From a virus, in IMG/VR virus record IMGVR_UViG_3300034103_000888, positions 1 to 40,265 of that record: DNA of 40,265 nucleotides. One strand, given 5' to 3'. Positions 7,634 to 15,852 of this stretch are shown here, piece after piece; the stretch's first letter is position 1; each line of letters begins with the position of its first letter. The translations under genes were made by a program, and so were the position numbers. Below the pieces are notes generated by a model. That model did not search any database, was not told where the DNA came from, and worked only from the letters and a program-made list of their open reading frames with translations.

Positions 7634-8595
7634 TGATTCGCCTTGATTGGTTTTAAGAGGTGTGCGATCACATCCACCGTCCACCCATTACCGATAGCCT
7701 TGTACCGTTGGGTGTCACTGATTGGTGTGAAGCCTTTATAGTCCTGCATATCGCCTAGCTTGGTGTAGTTGTCTGGCAAGGTCTGTAAGCGTTCAGCTTC
7801 AATAGGCGTAAGCTTGCGTACAAGGTAATCACCGTCGGGTAAATCCACCTTATAAAGCCCAGTTTTGGCTCCTTGACCACCGCCATTCGCCGTCAAATTG
7901 ACGGACTTTCCTTGAATGGAATAGATGCGTTGACCTTGACCACCTTTACCGATATGCCCTAGTCGTACTGGTTCTGCAACCATTGTCCGTTGGCTTTTAA
8001 TGATGCTATTCCAAAACACGGCTCCACTATAACGTGCTGTCAAGCAGTGTGCCTTGTCTTGATACGGAATGCCAGACTCTAAGATGTCTTGCATCACAAC
8101 GCCCTTGTCCTGTGGCATCCCTGCAAAGGGTATGTTCGTCCAGTACAAGCGTTTGCGTTGTTGAGCGGATACCAACGAGCTGTTAATCTCGATAGGTTCT
8201 ACCCCTAACAGTTGGCTTACGGCGTTTCTCACATCCTTGTGAATAGAGGCGTTGTTCTCAACAAGAAAATACTTGGCGTTGGTCTCTTGAATTGCATCAA
8301 GCAATCTATGAAACAATTTGCCAGTCTCGCCGTCAAGGGTCGTCTCTCTGTCACGTTTGGCAATGGAGATACCTGTGCATGGGAATCCACCCATAACCAA
8401 GTCCATGTCGCCTAGTGCTTTAAAATCTGCATCAAACACATTCCCTAGTTGTTGAGTGTAGGGAAACCTTAATTGTGTAATTGCCTTAGCGTATTTGTCA
8501 ATCTCACACGCATAGTAATAATCGTAATCAATACCTGCCTTTTGCAAGGCAATCTGACCGCATGATATGCCGTCGAATAAACTTAATACTTTCAT
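7630..8595 (-). CDS. DNA (cytosine-5) methyltransferase
   Basis: A 321-residue C5 methyltransferase. Visible motifs are LSLFDGISCGQIAL (SAM binding, residues 4-17), GGFPCTGISIA (catalytic Cys, about 69-79), FLVENN (motif VI), QQRKRLYW (motif VIII, about 145-152), RKLTPIEAERLQTLP (motif IX) and YKAIGNGWTV (motif X), in canonical order and intact. It would methylate cytosine in phage DNA, most simply to evade host restriction. There is no adjacent endonuclease gene, so it is an orphan enzyme. Its position directly after primase-helicase is unusual for a T7-like replication cluster. Confidence 0.93.
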   Translation of the reverse strand: MKVLSLFDGISCGQIALQKAGIDYDYYYACEIDKYAKAITQLRFPYTQQLGNVFDADFKALGDMDLVMGGFPCTGISIAKRDRETTLDGETGKLFHRLLDAIQETNAKYFLVENNASIHKDVRNAVSQLLGVEPIEINSSLVSAQQRKRLYWTNIPFAGMPQDKGVVMQDILESGIPYQDKAHCLTARYSGAVFWNSIIKSQRTMVAEPVRLGHIGKGGQGQRIYSIQGKSVNLTANGGGQGAKTGLYKVDLPDGDYLVRKLTPIEAERLQTLPDNYTKLGDMQDYKGFTPISDTQRYKAIGNGWTVDVIAHLLKPIKANQ

Positions 8596-8604
8596 TGGGT
8601 GTCC

Positions 8605-10338
8605 TTAAAAATTGTCGAAGGGATCGCTCTCGTCTTCAAATGCAGTAGACTCCTGTTTTGCTTTGGGAGCTTCTTCTGCTGTGAATAAATGCCTTACGTC
8701 TTTACGCTTTTCTTCAATGCGAAAATTGTGAGAGTTGTATTCAAGGTGAAATACTTCGCCACATGATGAGCCGACGTTACGATTCTTGAGTACCTTGATT
8801 CTCAACTTGGAGCGTTCGCTAGGGTCTTCTGCCACTTTGTTACGCATCAAGGCAAGGGTAACGTGTGCGGTCGATGTGACCATACGGCTACCTTTAAAGT
8901 GACGCTCAACAACATCTCCGCCTTCTTCGTGGGTCTTGCCTGTTTCGGGGGCTGTAAGATGTGACGCAAAGATTAAAGCAATATCAAGCTCTTGAACAAG
9001 GCTTGCTGCTTCACCCATGATTCTTTCAAGCAAGGTGTTTTCTTTTTCTTCCCTGCCTGTTGCAAGCTGTGTGAGGTTGTCGATAATGACGTACTGAACG
9101 CCGTCGTTGTGATGCCAGTGTCGAACGATTGTCTTCACCTTGTCCCACTCACACATTCCCATGTGTCGATAAACATGGAGTCTGTCTCGTGGCATATTCT
9201 CAAGGATTACACGCTTGCCTGCTTCTTTATCTTCTTTGTTATTGGGTAGATGATAGGGCTTGCCTGTCTGTTTGGCAGCTAGGATTAAGGCTAGGGTACT
9301 CGGCTGCATCTCAAACGAGAATAAGCCTACCTTAGCAGTCGTGTGTTTCAACAAATGAAATATCATCTCTGAAAACAGTTCTGTCTTACCAATGCCTGTA
9401 CCTGCTCCCACCAGGATAATCTCGTGGGTACGGATGCCTAGCATCTTCTCGTTCATCGAATCCCACGGATACGGTACACCTGCCTCTGTATCCACAAACG
9501 CTTCGTCGATCAAGTCTTCAAGTAAGCACACACCGTCTGGTGCAAACTTCTTGGGACTGTACAAGGCGTTACGAAGTTCGGCTCCCTTGTCTGCTATCAA
9601 CATTTCGTTAGCGTCTTTGTAAGGGCTTGGCAATTCAACAATGTGAGCCTTGCCGTTTGGTATAAGGGCTGCACATTCATTGCTTGCTTCACGTCCTGCG
9701 TCGTCCATATCGAAACAGAAGACGACCTTCTCAAATGAGCATAGCCATTCAAGGTTGGATGCTATGGTAGACTTGGCTTCTTTGCATCCTTTAGGGATAC
9801 TTACAACGGCTCGGTTATGTTTAACGCTTGCATTGAACACTTGATGTACCGTGATAGCGTCAACCTCACCTTCTGTTATGAAGATGTCCCACTTGGGGGC
9901 GTTGTTCCACAGATGCCTACCGTAAAGCTCTTTGTGTTTGCCGTCGCCTAGTAATGAGAACTTTTTATCTTTCATTCTCACCTTCTGACAAAGCAATACA
10001 CCTTCGGCATTACGGTAGTTCGCCACTTGGCAAGACTTGCCGTATAGTGTGCTTGTGCCGTACTCAAAGAAACGACACGACTCTTCACTCAACCCACGTT
10101 TAAGGAGTGGCTTGTAAGTGAGTTCAATAAAATCTTCTTTCACAAATAGAAGCTCCTCCTTTTTTTCTTGTGGAATATAAACAGGCTTGTCTTTCTTGGG
10201 TCTTGCGTTGGCATAGCCATAGTAGCCACACCCCATGCCGAAGCACTTCTCGTAGCCGTCGTTGTAGGTGGCTAGATTATTCTTGCTTCCGCATTCAGGA
10301 CAAGCCATGTGTTTGACAAGCTTACGTTTTAGATTCAT
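8605..10338 (-). CDS. fused DNA primase-helicase (T7 gp4-like)
   Basis: A 577-residue protein. An N-terminal zinc-binding domain (CPEC at about 12-15, then a second Cys pair near 31 and 36) is followed by a TOPRIM core (ITEGEVDA near 161-168; CFDMDDAGREA near 211-221) and a RecA-type helicase with Walker A GAGTGIGKTE (about 314-323), Walker B YVIIDN and an FKGSR element like that of T7 gp4. The acidic tail ends DPFDNF; in T7 the acidic tail of gp4, ending in Phe, docks on DNA polymerase. The ATG at 10338 has GGAGGGA upstream. Here it would unwind DNA and prime lagging strands. Confidence 0.94.
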   Translation of the reverse strand: MNLKRKLVKHMACPECGSKNNLATYNDGYEKCFGMGCGYYGYANARPKKDKPVYIPQEKKEELLFVKEDFIELTYKPLLKRGLSEESCRFFEYGTSTLYGKSCQVANYRNAEGVLLCQKVRMKDKKFSLLGDGKHKELYGRHLWNNAPKWDIFITEGEVDAITVHQVFNASVKHNRAVVSIPKGCKEAKSTIASNLEWLCSFEKVVFCFDMDDAGREASNECAALIPNGKAHIVELPSPYKDANEMLIADKGAELRNALYSPKKFAPDGVCLLEDLIDEAFVDTEAGVPYPWDSMNEKMLGIRTHEIILVGAGTGIGKTELFSEMIFHLLKHTTAKVGLFSFEMQPSTLALILAAKQTGKPYHLPNNKEDKEAGKRVILENMPRDRLHVYRHMGMCEWDKVKTIVRHWHHNDGVQYVIIDNLTQLATGREEKENTLLERIMGEAASLVQELDIALIFASHLTAPETGKTHEEGGDVVERHFKGSRMVTSTAHVTLALMRNKVAEDPSERSKLRIKVLKNRNVGSSCGEVFHLEYNSHNFRIEEKRKDVRHLFTAEEAPKAKQESTAFEDESDPFDNF

Positions 10339-10684
10339 GGAAGGTGTCCCTCCAGATCTCAAGCTGTTGCTCAAAGCGTTTCAAGACAGGGTGGTTTTGG
10401 TCGACTCTTGTAAAGAACCTTGTAAGGGCTTCAATCGTTTCTTCTCTCGTCATGCCTTTTTGTGAGGATGTGAAGTAGTATTTGTTACGACTCCCACCAC
10501 CTGCCATAGGCGTGATTTCAAGGGTGAAATTAAATTGAAGTACCGCTCGGTTAGGGTTCATGCGTTGAGTCAACGCCCTAGCCTCTTCAACATCTTTCTC
10601 TTTACTGACTGGCACTGAAAACCCTGTGAGCATATCTGAACAAAAGAAGCTAAAAAGGATTTGTTTTTTTACGTTTGCGTACAC
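10322..10684 (-). CDS. hypothetical protein upstream of primase-helicase
   Basis: A 120-residue protein starting with GTG at 10684, chosen because AAAGGAG lies eight bases upstream. It appears to be a compact mixed alpha/beta protein with a beta-rich middle (about 47-72) and a C-terminal helix. It overlaps the primase-helicase start by 17 bases and the preceding gene by 35 bases. Function not recognised; the context suggests a replication accessory. Confidence 0.7.
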   Translation of the reverse strand: MYANVKKQILFSFFCSDMLTGFSVPVSKEKDVEEARALTQRMNPNRAVLQFNFTLEITPMAGGGSRNKYYFTSSQKGMTREETIEALTRFFTRVDQNHPVLKRFEQQLEIWRDTFHESKT

Positions 10685-10958
10685 GCCTGTTACTCCTTTG
10701 GTTCTTTCGCTTGGTTGCCCAAGCTTTTACGGTTTCTAGTGACTGCACCGCAATACAGGGGGGGACTTCATTCCACGCCATAACGGAGTAGTCGTCATAA
10801 GTGTTGGGCTTGTCATATCTAGGGAGTAGTCTGTAGCCAACTTCGTGAAGTTCACGCCTAGCCCCTTCATGCGCCCTGTGAGACGATATAGGGAATTGCC
10901 TGAACCAAACTCTACGTTCACGCAAACGAAAGCATAGGGGCTTAACAGTACGGCTCAT
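10650..10958 (-). CDS. hypothetical basic protein
   Basis: A 102-residue strongly basic protein with an Arg-rich N-terminal third and a C-terminal tail of alternating Arg/Lys (about 85-100), suggesting nucleic-acid binding. The ATG at 10958 overlaps the last base of the preceding stop (TAATG arrangement) and has TTGGAG upstream. It lies in the DNA-metabolism transcript. No family recognised. Confidence 0.7.
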   Translation of the reverse strand: MSRTVKPLCFRLRERRVWFRQFPISSHRAHEGARRELHEVGYRLLPRYDKPNTYDDYSVMAWNEVPPCIAVQSLETVKAWATKRKNQRSNRRVRKRKKTNPF

Positions 10959-11383
10959 TATGGACTCCAACACACAAAGCTTGAAAAACTGCCGTCATAA
11001 GTATTCAAGTCAATCTCTGGCAAGTCCAGTGCATCGACTCTCTCATCAAGGATTGCGTCAATCTTGGCGATAGTATCCATGCCTAACTGCATACAACGCA
11101 CTGGCTTAGGCAAGGCACCAGCAATATCAATCTCTTGATTCATGCCTGCTGAACGTCCAAGTTCTGTGAATACCCACACTTCGTCACAATCGACAAGCAT
11201 TTGAATACCACGCTTGATGCCAGCTTGCCGACCTGTCCGCTCATCGATGAACTGTGGGTAGAACAAGTGAGGGGCGAACGGATTGTTGCCTGTCCCTACA
11301 ACAAACCTACACGCTTCTTGTGCGTACAACGTGTTTCGTTCAATGTCCCCAGCGAAAGGGGAGCATACGAAAATCTTTTTCAT
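10958..11383 (-). CDS. DUF4406 / nucleoside deoxyribosyltransferase-like protein
   Basis: A 141-residue protein with the fold signature of nucleoside 2-deoxyribosyltransferase-like and DUF4406 proteins: IFVCSPFAGDIERN at the N-terminus, GNNPFAPHLFYPQF in the middle, and CDEVWVFTELGRSAGMNQEI around residues 66-85, where the conserved SxGMxxE-type segment would hold the catalytic Glu. It may act on deoxynucleosides or nucleotides in salvage. Its place among nucleotide and DNA enzymes fits. The substrate is unknown, and many phage members are uncharacterised. Confidence 0.7.
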   Translation of the reverse strand: MKKIFVCSPFAGDIERNTLYAQEACRFVVGTGNNPFAPHLFYPQFIDERTGRQAGIKRGIQMLVDCDEVWVFTELGRSAGMNQEIDIAGALPKPVRCMQLGMDTIAKIDAILDERVDALDLPEIDLNTYDGSFSSFVCWSP

Positions 11384-11509
11384 CTACTCTTCCTCTTCCA
11401 CTTGGCAGAACATTTCGTCAATCAATACTTCTATTTCATCAATGACTGATTGAAGAGAGGCTGTCTTGAGTCGAAGCTCATTGACTGCTGTTGCAAGATC
11501 TTTAGACAT
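11384..11509 (-). CDS. small acidic helical protein overlapping endonuclease I
   Basis: A 41-residue protein found by hand: ATG at 11509 with AAGGAG eleven bases upstream, an open frame, and a stop directly before the next gene's start. It reads as one charged helix (MSKDLATAVNELRLKT...) with a Glu-rich end. Its first 79 bases overlap the C-terminal extension of the endonuclease gene in another frame. Resembles small helical adaptor proteins of phage early-middle operons; function unknown. Confidence 0.5.
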   Translation of the reverse strand: MSKDLATAVNELRLKTASLQSVIDEIEVLIDEMFCQVEEEE

Positions 11510-11967
11510 CGTTTCTTGGTCTCCTTGAGGTCTTGGAATATGTCTGCATCACTCCATGCTGTCTGTTCGTGAATCCACGATAAAATGGATTCCTTATCTT
11601 TGGCGTCGCACCACTTAAACCCATGCTTGGTCGCCCACATTGAAATTGTGGTTTTGCTTCCCTTGTTGATTGGTTGTGTTGGACGGTCAAAGATAAAACG
11701 AATATCCAAGTGAGGAGCTGACGCTTTAACTAGTAACATTTTCTGTCGGTCTGCGGACTCGAACATTCCCTTTGTTTCAAGGATGATGCCGTTTCCGAGT
11801 ATCCAGTCTGGCTTATAGAAGTGAAGCTTTGCTGGTTTTATGTAATGTAGTTGTTCTGATTCGTAAGTGAACTTTGCCCCTATGGACTTGAGCCACTCGC
11901 CAAGTTGTTTCTCGCTTCCACTACGGTATCCGCCACCACGCTTAAAGCGAAATGGTTGGTATGCCAC
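11431..11967 (-). CDS. endonuclease I, Holliday-junction resolvase (T7 gp3-like)
   Basis: A 178-residue nuclease with the catalytic set of T7 endonuclease I in order: Glu in RSGSEKQL (residue 19), Asp in YKPDWIL (about 54), and Glu and Lys in LETKGMF (about 64 and 66). It resolves branched DNA and helps break down host DNA. It is about 30 residues longer than T7 gp3; the extra C-terminal part overlaps a small gene in another frame (11384-11509). The start overlaps the SSB stop by one base. As in T7, it follows the SSB gene. Confidence 0.92.
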   Translation of the reverse strand: MAYQPFRFKRGGGYRSGSEKQLGEWLKSIGAKFTYESEQLHYIKPAKLHFYKPDWILGNGIILETKGMFESADRQKMLLVKASAPHLDIRFIFDRPTQPINKGSKTTISMWATKHGFKWCDAKDKESILSWIHEQTAWSDADIFQDLKETKKRCLKILQQQSMSFDSRQPLFNQSLMK

Positions 11968-12650
11968 TAGAAGTCGTCCTCGCCTAGCTCTTCATCGTCT
12001 GCTTGACTGGGAGCTGTTGCCGTGTGAACGTAGCCGTCTTCTTCGGATTCGTCAAACATGAGAGCATCATTGCTGCCAGTGTATTCTTCAAGTTTGATAA
12101 TCTGTACGGCTTTTAATTTAGTTGAAACGCCAAGTGATCCACCAGATGCTAGCATATTGTAGACGCTCGCTTCAAACTGAACACGACAAATAGAGCCGTT
12201 GCCTACAAGTAGGTTGGTATCCGTGATGCGGTTTGCTTTGGCATCAACAACGGATACATGGCGTTCAAACGTCGTGCCGTCTTTCTTCCCAGCCTTTGAT
12301 GCGGTCTTGAAGCTCATACGAATCTTCCCTTCGGGGATCGACTCATTCATATCATGGTTTTTGTAGAAACGGTTGGTGAAGTTGCTGTATACATCCTTAA
12401 TGTCTTTAGGTTTCTTGCCTTTAGACTTGAGTACCTTTAGCACTTCTGAACCATTTTCACGGAGATACTCTTTGAGCATATCATCTAGCTTGGAAATCAT
12501 CTCTTGCGTGTTTACGTCTGACTCATCAAACGTCATGGTAATCTCGTAATTCTCTTCACCAGGATTAAACTTGTCTTCACGAGGCTTTGTAAGCCACGCA
12601 TAACTCGCTTCACCTTTCGGTGTTAGTACCTGAACATATTTCTTACTCAT
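11967..12650 (-). CDS. single-stranded DNA-binding protein (T7 gp2.5-like)
   Basis: A 227-residue protein located just before endonuclease I, as T7 gp2.5 is. The body is a mixed OB-fold-like sequence; the C-terminus is acidic and ends DDEELGEDDF, the hallmark terminal Phe tail of gp2.5 proteins, which in T7 contacts DNA polymerase and primase-helicase. It would coat single-stranded DNA at forks and recombination intermediates. AAAGGA precedes the ATG. It is the first gene after the 637-bp non-coding stretch, so it probably starts the middle transcription unit. Confidence 0.88.
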   Translation of the reverse strand: MSKKYVQVLTPKGEASYAWLTKPREDKFNPGEENYEITMTFDESDVNTQEMISKLDDMLKEYLRENGSEVLKVLKSKGKKPKDIKDVYSNFTNRFYKNHDMNESIPEGKIRMSFKTASKAGKKDGTTFERHVSVVDAKANRITDTNLLVGNGSICRVQFEASVYNMLASGGSLGVSTKLKAVQIIKLEEYTGSNDALMFDESEEDGYVHTATAPSQADDEELGEDDF

Positions 12651-12741
12651 GTTCTTTCCTTTTACATTTAGGTATCTTTCACTGTAGATACACGACAGGA
12701 TTGGATCATGTTGTTACAAGAATAATCCTGTTGTATAGCTA

Positions 12742-12758
12742 CCTATAAGTCCTTATAG
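12742..12758 (-). promoter_or_regulatory. candidate phage RNA polymerase promoter / palindrome upstream of SSB
   Basis: A perfect inverted repeat CTATAAG-TC-CTTATAG lies about 95 bases before the SSB start. Read on the minus strand it ends GGACTTATAGGTAGC, similar in form to the TATAGG initiation region of T7-type promoters. The same CTTATAGG octamer precedes the gp11-like gene (73-80). Two occurrences are weak evidence for a consensus. Confidence 0.3.
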
Positions 12759-12770
12759 AGTACGTTAAGG

Positions 12771-12796
12771 GCATTTCTTACTTCGTAAGAATATGC
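12771..12796 (-). other. RNA hairpin in SSB leader region
   Basis: TTCTTAC and GTAAGAA form a seven-pair stem around a three-base loop, extended past a small internal bulge by GCA/TGC. In minus transcripts it lies between the candidate promoter and the upstream terminator. There is no U-run, so an RNase III-type processing site is as likely as a terminator. Confidence 0.35.
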
Positions 12797-12945
12797 TCCT
12801 TCTTACCTTCTATGTGTTTTGTTTATCTATCCTTCCATTACCTTCCATTTTTATGCTCTTGTTGACCCTATCCCCCCCTTACCCCCCCTTTCCACGTCCT
12901 GCCGCCCTATCCCCATAGGCTCAAAACCCCTATCCACAAAGGAAA

Positions 12946-12970
12946 GCCCCCCAAAGTGAGATGGGGGGTT
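12946..12970 (-). terminator. rho-independent terminator
   Basis: On the minus strand, CCCCCC pairs with GGGGGG across a ten-base loop, with A-A and T-T neighbours extending it, followed by CTTTCCTTT. It lies between the RNA polymerase and SSB genes and would isolate the middle unit from read-through. Confidence 0.65.
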
Positions 12971-13130
12971 CTGTGTAGAAATTAGAAAGGAATCTTGAGA
13001 GAAAAAGAAGGATGTTTTGTTATCGGCTTCTCTGTCCTATGGGGAGTCATGGCGGAAACCCTTGCGAGAGTAGGGTTTAGACCTTATAAAAAAAGTGATT
13101 TTTAAAAACAATTAGATTTTTCAATGAGTG

Positions 13131-13174
13131 ACTGGGTTTCAGCGATTTTATAAAATGTTTTTACTGGGTTCCAG
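13131..13174. repeat. direct repeat ACTGGGTTYCAG, two copies
   Basis: ACTGGGTTTCAG at 13131-13142 recurs as ACTGGGTTCCAG at 13163-13174, with starts 32 bases apart (about three helical turns), next to the AT-rich block. This could be a protein-binding iteron pair at the origin or part of two promoters. Only two copies are present. Confidence 0.4.
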
Positions 13175-13245
13175 GCACACAACAAATGCGTTAATAGTGA
13201 ACAAATGAGTATACCATTTTTTCGTTATCGGCAACATGGCTTAAA

Positions 13246-13275
13246 AGCAAAAACCCTCCCTTGAAAAAGGAGGGT
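13246..13275 (-). terminator. terminator after RNA polymerase gene
   Basis: Twelve bases after the polymerase stop codon, the minus transcript forms ACCCTCC / GGAGGGT (seven pairs, nine-base loop) followed directly by a run of T (TTTTTGC). This is a clear factor-independent terminator. Confidence 0.85.
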
Positions 13276-13287
13276 GCGTAGCTTGGC

Positions 13288-15756
13288 TTAAGCAAAGAAA
13301 AATTTCGACTGCAAAATCTGGTCCAGGTTAAGCTTGCCTTTAGGAGGAAGTGCGTATACTTCACCCCCTAGTGAACGTGCCAAGTCTTCAAGGGGGTAGT
13401 GGTCTCGGTACAATTCGACAAAGGCTTCCCTTAACAACTGTGACGCTAGTTCGGTGTGCTTAGGGGTTGTGCCGTAAGAGTCATGGACGAGAGCGAACTT
13501 ATCCAGACCTTGACGCTTTGCCTTATTCACATACATCATTAAGGCGGTGGCATCCATGCTATGTACGAAGTTGGGACTCACGCCTAACACTTGGGCTTCA
13601 ACGTCAATTTTAGACGTGGCTTTCGTGAGGCGTGGCTGGTAACGCTTGTCGTACAACTTGATATTCAAGCGTGACGTTGCCAACTTAAAGTTTTCCATAA
13701 GTACAGGAAAGCCTATCGGCGTCGTCCATTCTATACGATTGCCTGCCTTGCTTTCTCTTAGCGTTATGGCTTGAATCCAGTCCATGACAAGGGGAGCGGA
13801 TGACACCACTTGCTTAATGGCGTTCCACACATAGGGCGTTATGGCTTGGCTTGCGATGAAGTGATCTGCGAAGGGAATCTTCACGCCTTCATCTTGAAGT
13901 TCTTTCAGGTAGAGTTGGACGTATTCTAGGCAACTCCATTCCGTGCCACCATAAGGCAGAATCATAACAGGACGCTTAGTCAACTTGCGGTTGGTATGTT
14001 CCCACTCAAGCCAAGTCCTAAGCATAGCCTCGCCCTTGCTAGGTCTCCCTGCTCCCTTGTCACTCTTTAGGTTGCGTTCTTGCTTCGCCTTGTCAACATC
14101 TAACTTGACATTCTCTTTCATGGCATCACACACGGCTTGGTAGATGTCCTTCGGTTTATCGCTTGGTACAAGGTTGACTTCTGCTCCGCCTACCTCATCG
14201 AGCATCATAGCACTAAAATGTTGTAAGCCGTTGCAAGTACCGTCAAGGGCGATAGGCAAGTGAGAGACAAAGCCATAGCCTTGTTGCTTGAATCCTGACC
14301 ACTCCAAACAGAACGCCAAAAACTGAAACGGTGAATCGGCTTCACTCCACATCGTGTTACTGTAGGGGTCTTCTGCAATGGCTAGAATAGCCCCTTCATT
14401 GCTCTGTACCCATGCGATACGCTCTTCAAAGGATACTTTATCGACGCCGTACAAGTTTGCACCGTGTATGGCAAGCCAGTTCGACTCTGTTTGGTTGTCG
14501 ATTGAATCACCTTCCGCAAAGTGAAGCATTGCCTTAGCCCAGTCCGCCCCTTGTGGGTTCAACAAACTAGGGACGGCATACACACGCCCTCTGTAGTCCA
14601 AGTTGTAGGGAAAGTAGATGCGTTCCTCCCTGCTAAACTGTTCGGCAATGTTTAGTGTGAGTTCGATTTGGATCCGATGCCCTCGACTCTTGGCGTTCTT
14701 ATTGCGGATGTCTCGGGTTTCCTTCTTCCACGTTTCAAGCCGTTTCTTTTGCTTGGGTGTAAGCGTTTGGTTCTTGTCATAGGCTACTGGTGTTGGAGGG
14801 AGGTCGTCGTCGTAACGGCTAGGTAGGGCAATGGTTGAGCCTGCTTCCCACAACTGCGTGATGATGCCAAGCACTCCTCCGTTAATCTTCCACGCCGTCG
14901 CCTGTATGGCGTTTAACGCATCATAAACTTGGGGCATCTCGGGGAGGTTGTTGAGGTACTGCTTGTTGCCCTTCTTAATGAGTGGGACTTGGAGCATATC
15001 GTGCCAGTATCCACCCTCAAACGCACTGCTCCACGCCTTCGGTTCACACACCATAGGCAAGAACTTAGGGCGTAACATCTCTACGCTATTGTTGAAGTCC
15101 TTAATCCACTCAATCACTTCACGCTTGGGTTGAATCATGTTGGTGGTCTTGCCTTTAGCGATTGACGTTTCAACTTCTATAAGCTCTGTCGCCTCCATGA
15201 AGCAATGAATCAACGCAAAGCCTACATGAGCCTTGCCCTCATCACTCCACCTGTCCCAACGCACATCCTTCTTCTCCATAAGATGATTGAAGGCTCCCTT
15301 GATGTGCTTGTTTTTGGTCTGTTTCTTTCGATAATCGTCTAGGCAATACTCAACGTACTTGGGATGTTCTTTACGAAACTTTGAAAATTTGAGGTTGTCT
15401 TCAACGGCGTTACCTACACGACACGCCAAGCTGCTGAACTTAATCGGCTTAAGTATTAGATTGATGACGACTTGCGACACGATGAGAGCCAAGACTTTAG
15501 AAGGCACGTCTTGAATAATCACAAACGCCTTGTGACCAAAGCCTGCTCCGCCGTTCTTACATTCCTTTTTAAATTGGTCGATGCGGTCAATCACCTTGTT
15601 TAAGTTCTTGTCAAGGATACGGCTAGCTGGTGCTGTTTCAATTAACGTGTCACGGTCTACCGCTTTACTGAAATTGCGACGGTAACGGTACACGCCCTTC
15701 TGGAGCATCTCTTCTTCGGCAATCAATTCTCTTTCTAAGTCAGCCATAAAATCCAT
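13288..15756 (-). CDS. single-subunit DNA-directed RNA polymerase (T7 gp1-like)
   Basis: An 822-residue enzyme that transcribes phage middle and late genes. Landmarks: the first catalytic Asp in ALDGTCNGLQHFSAM (about residue 505), the Lys and Tyr region KLTKRPVMILPYGG (about 595-608), VHSMDATALMM and the second catalytic Asp in LVHDSYGTTP (about 760). All match the T7 RNA polymerase active site. The ATG at 15756 has GAAGGGA nine bases upstream and is preferred to 15774. Here the gene is cut off from the early operon by an attP-like site. A strong terminator follows it. Confidence 0.96.
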   Translation of the reverse strand: MDFMADLERELIAEEEMLQKGVYRYRRNFSKAVDRDTLIETAPASRILDKNLNKVIDRIDQFKKECKNGGAGFGHKAFVIIQDVPSKVLALIVSQVVINLILKPIKFSSLACRVGNAVEDNLKFSKFRKEHPKYVEYCLDDYRKKQTKNKHIKGAFNHLMEKKDVRWDRWSDEGKAHVGFALIHCFMEATELIEVETSIAKGKTTNMIQPKREVIEWIKDFNNSVEMLRPKFLPMVCEPKAWSSAFEGGYWHDMLQVPLIKKGNKQYLNNLPEMPQVYDALNAIQATAWKINGGVLGIITQLWEAGSTIALPSRYDDDLPPTPVAYDKNQTLTPKQKKRLETWKKETRDIRNKNAKSRGHRIQIELTLNIAEQFSREERIYFPYNLDYRGRVYAVPSLLNPQGADWAKAMLHFAEGDSIDNQTESNWLAIHGANLYGVDKVSFEERIAWVQSNEGAILAIAEDPYSNTMWSEADSPFQFLAFCLEWSGFKQQGYGFVSHLPIALDGTCNGLQHFSAMMLDEVGGAEVNLVPSDKPKDIYQAVCDAMKENVKLDVDKAKQERNLKSDKGAGRPSKGEAMLRTWLEWEHTNRKLTKRPVMILPYGGTEWSCLEYVQLYLKELQDEGVKIPFADHFIASQAITPYVWNAIKQVVSSAPLVMDWIQAITLRESKAGNRIEWTTPIGFPVLMENFKLATSRLNIKLYDKRYQPRLTKATSKIDVEAQVLGVSPNFVHSMDATALMMYVNKAKRQGLDKFALVHDSYGTTPKHTELASQLLREAFVELYRDHYPLEDLARSLGGEVYALPPKGKLNLDQILQSKFFFA

Positions 15757-15852
15757 GTGGTTAAATCCCTTCATAATTCGTTACAAACGGTGTTAAATGA
15801 AGGAGTGAAGGCGGTCTTGCACCACGCAAAAGCCACGCTGTGGTTTATGAAT

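Larger units (their letters stand above)
12651..13287. other. non-coding stretch after RNA polymerase; candidate replication origin
   Basis: 637 bases without a convincing gene. It holds two minus-strand terminators (13246-13275 and 12946-12970), an inverted repeat that could be a phage promoter (12743-12758), a hairpin at 12771-12796, an ACAGGATT/AATCCTGT inverted repeat (about 12695-12730), a very AT-rich segment (about 13083-13130), a near-identical 12-base repeat (13131 and 13163) and GTTATCGGC twice (about 13019 and 13224). T7's primary origin lies at this same map position, downstream of gene 1, next to an AT-rich block and phage promoters. A 22-codon minus ORF (12982-13050) with AAGGG inside a hairpin is possible but unproven. 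Confidence 0.45.
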
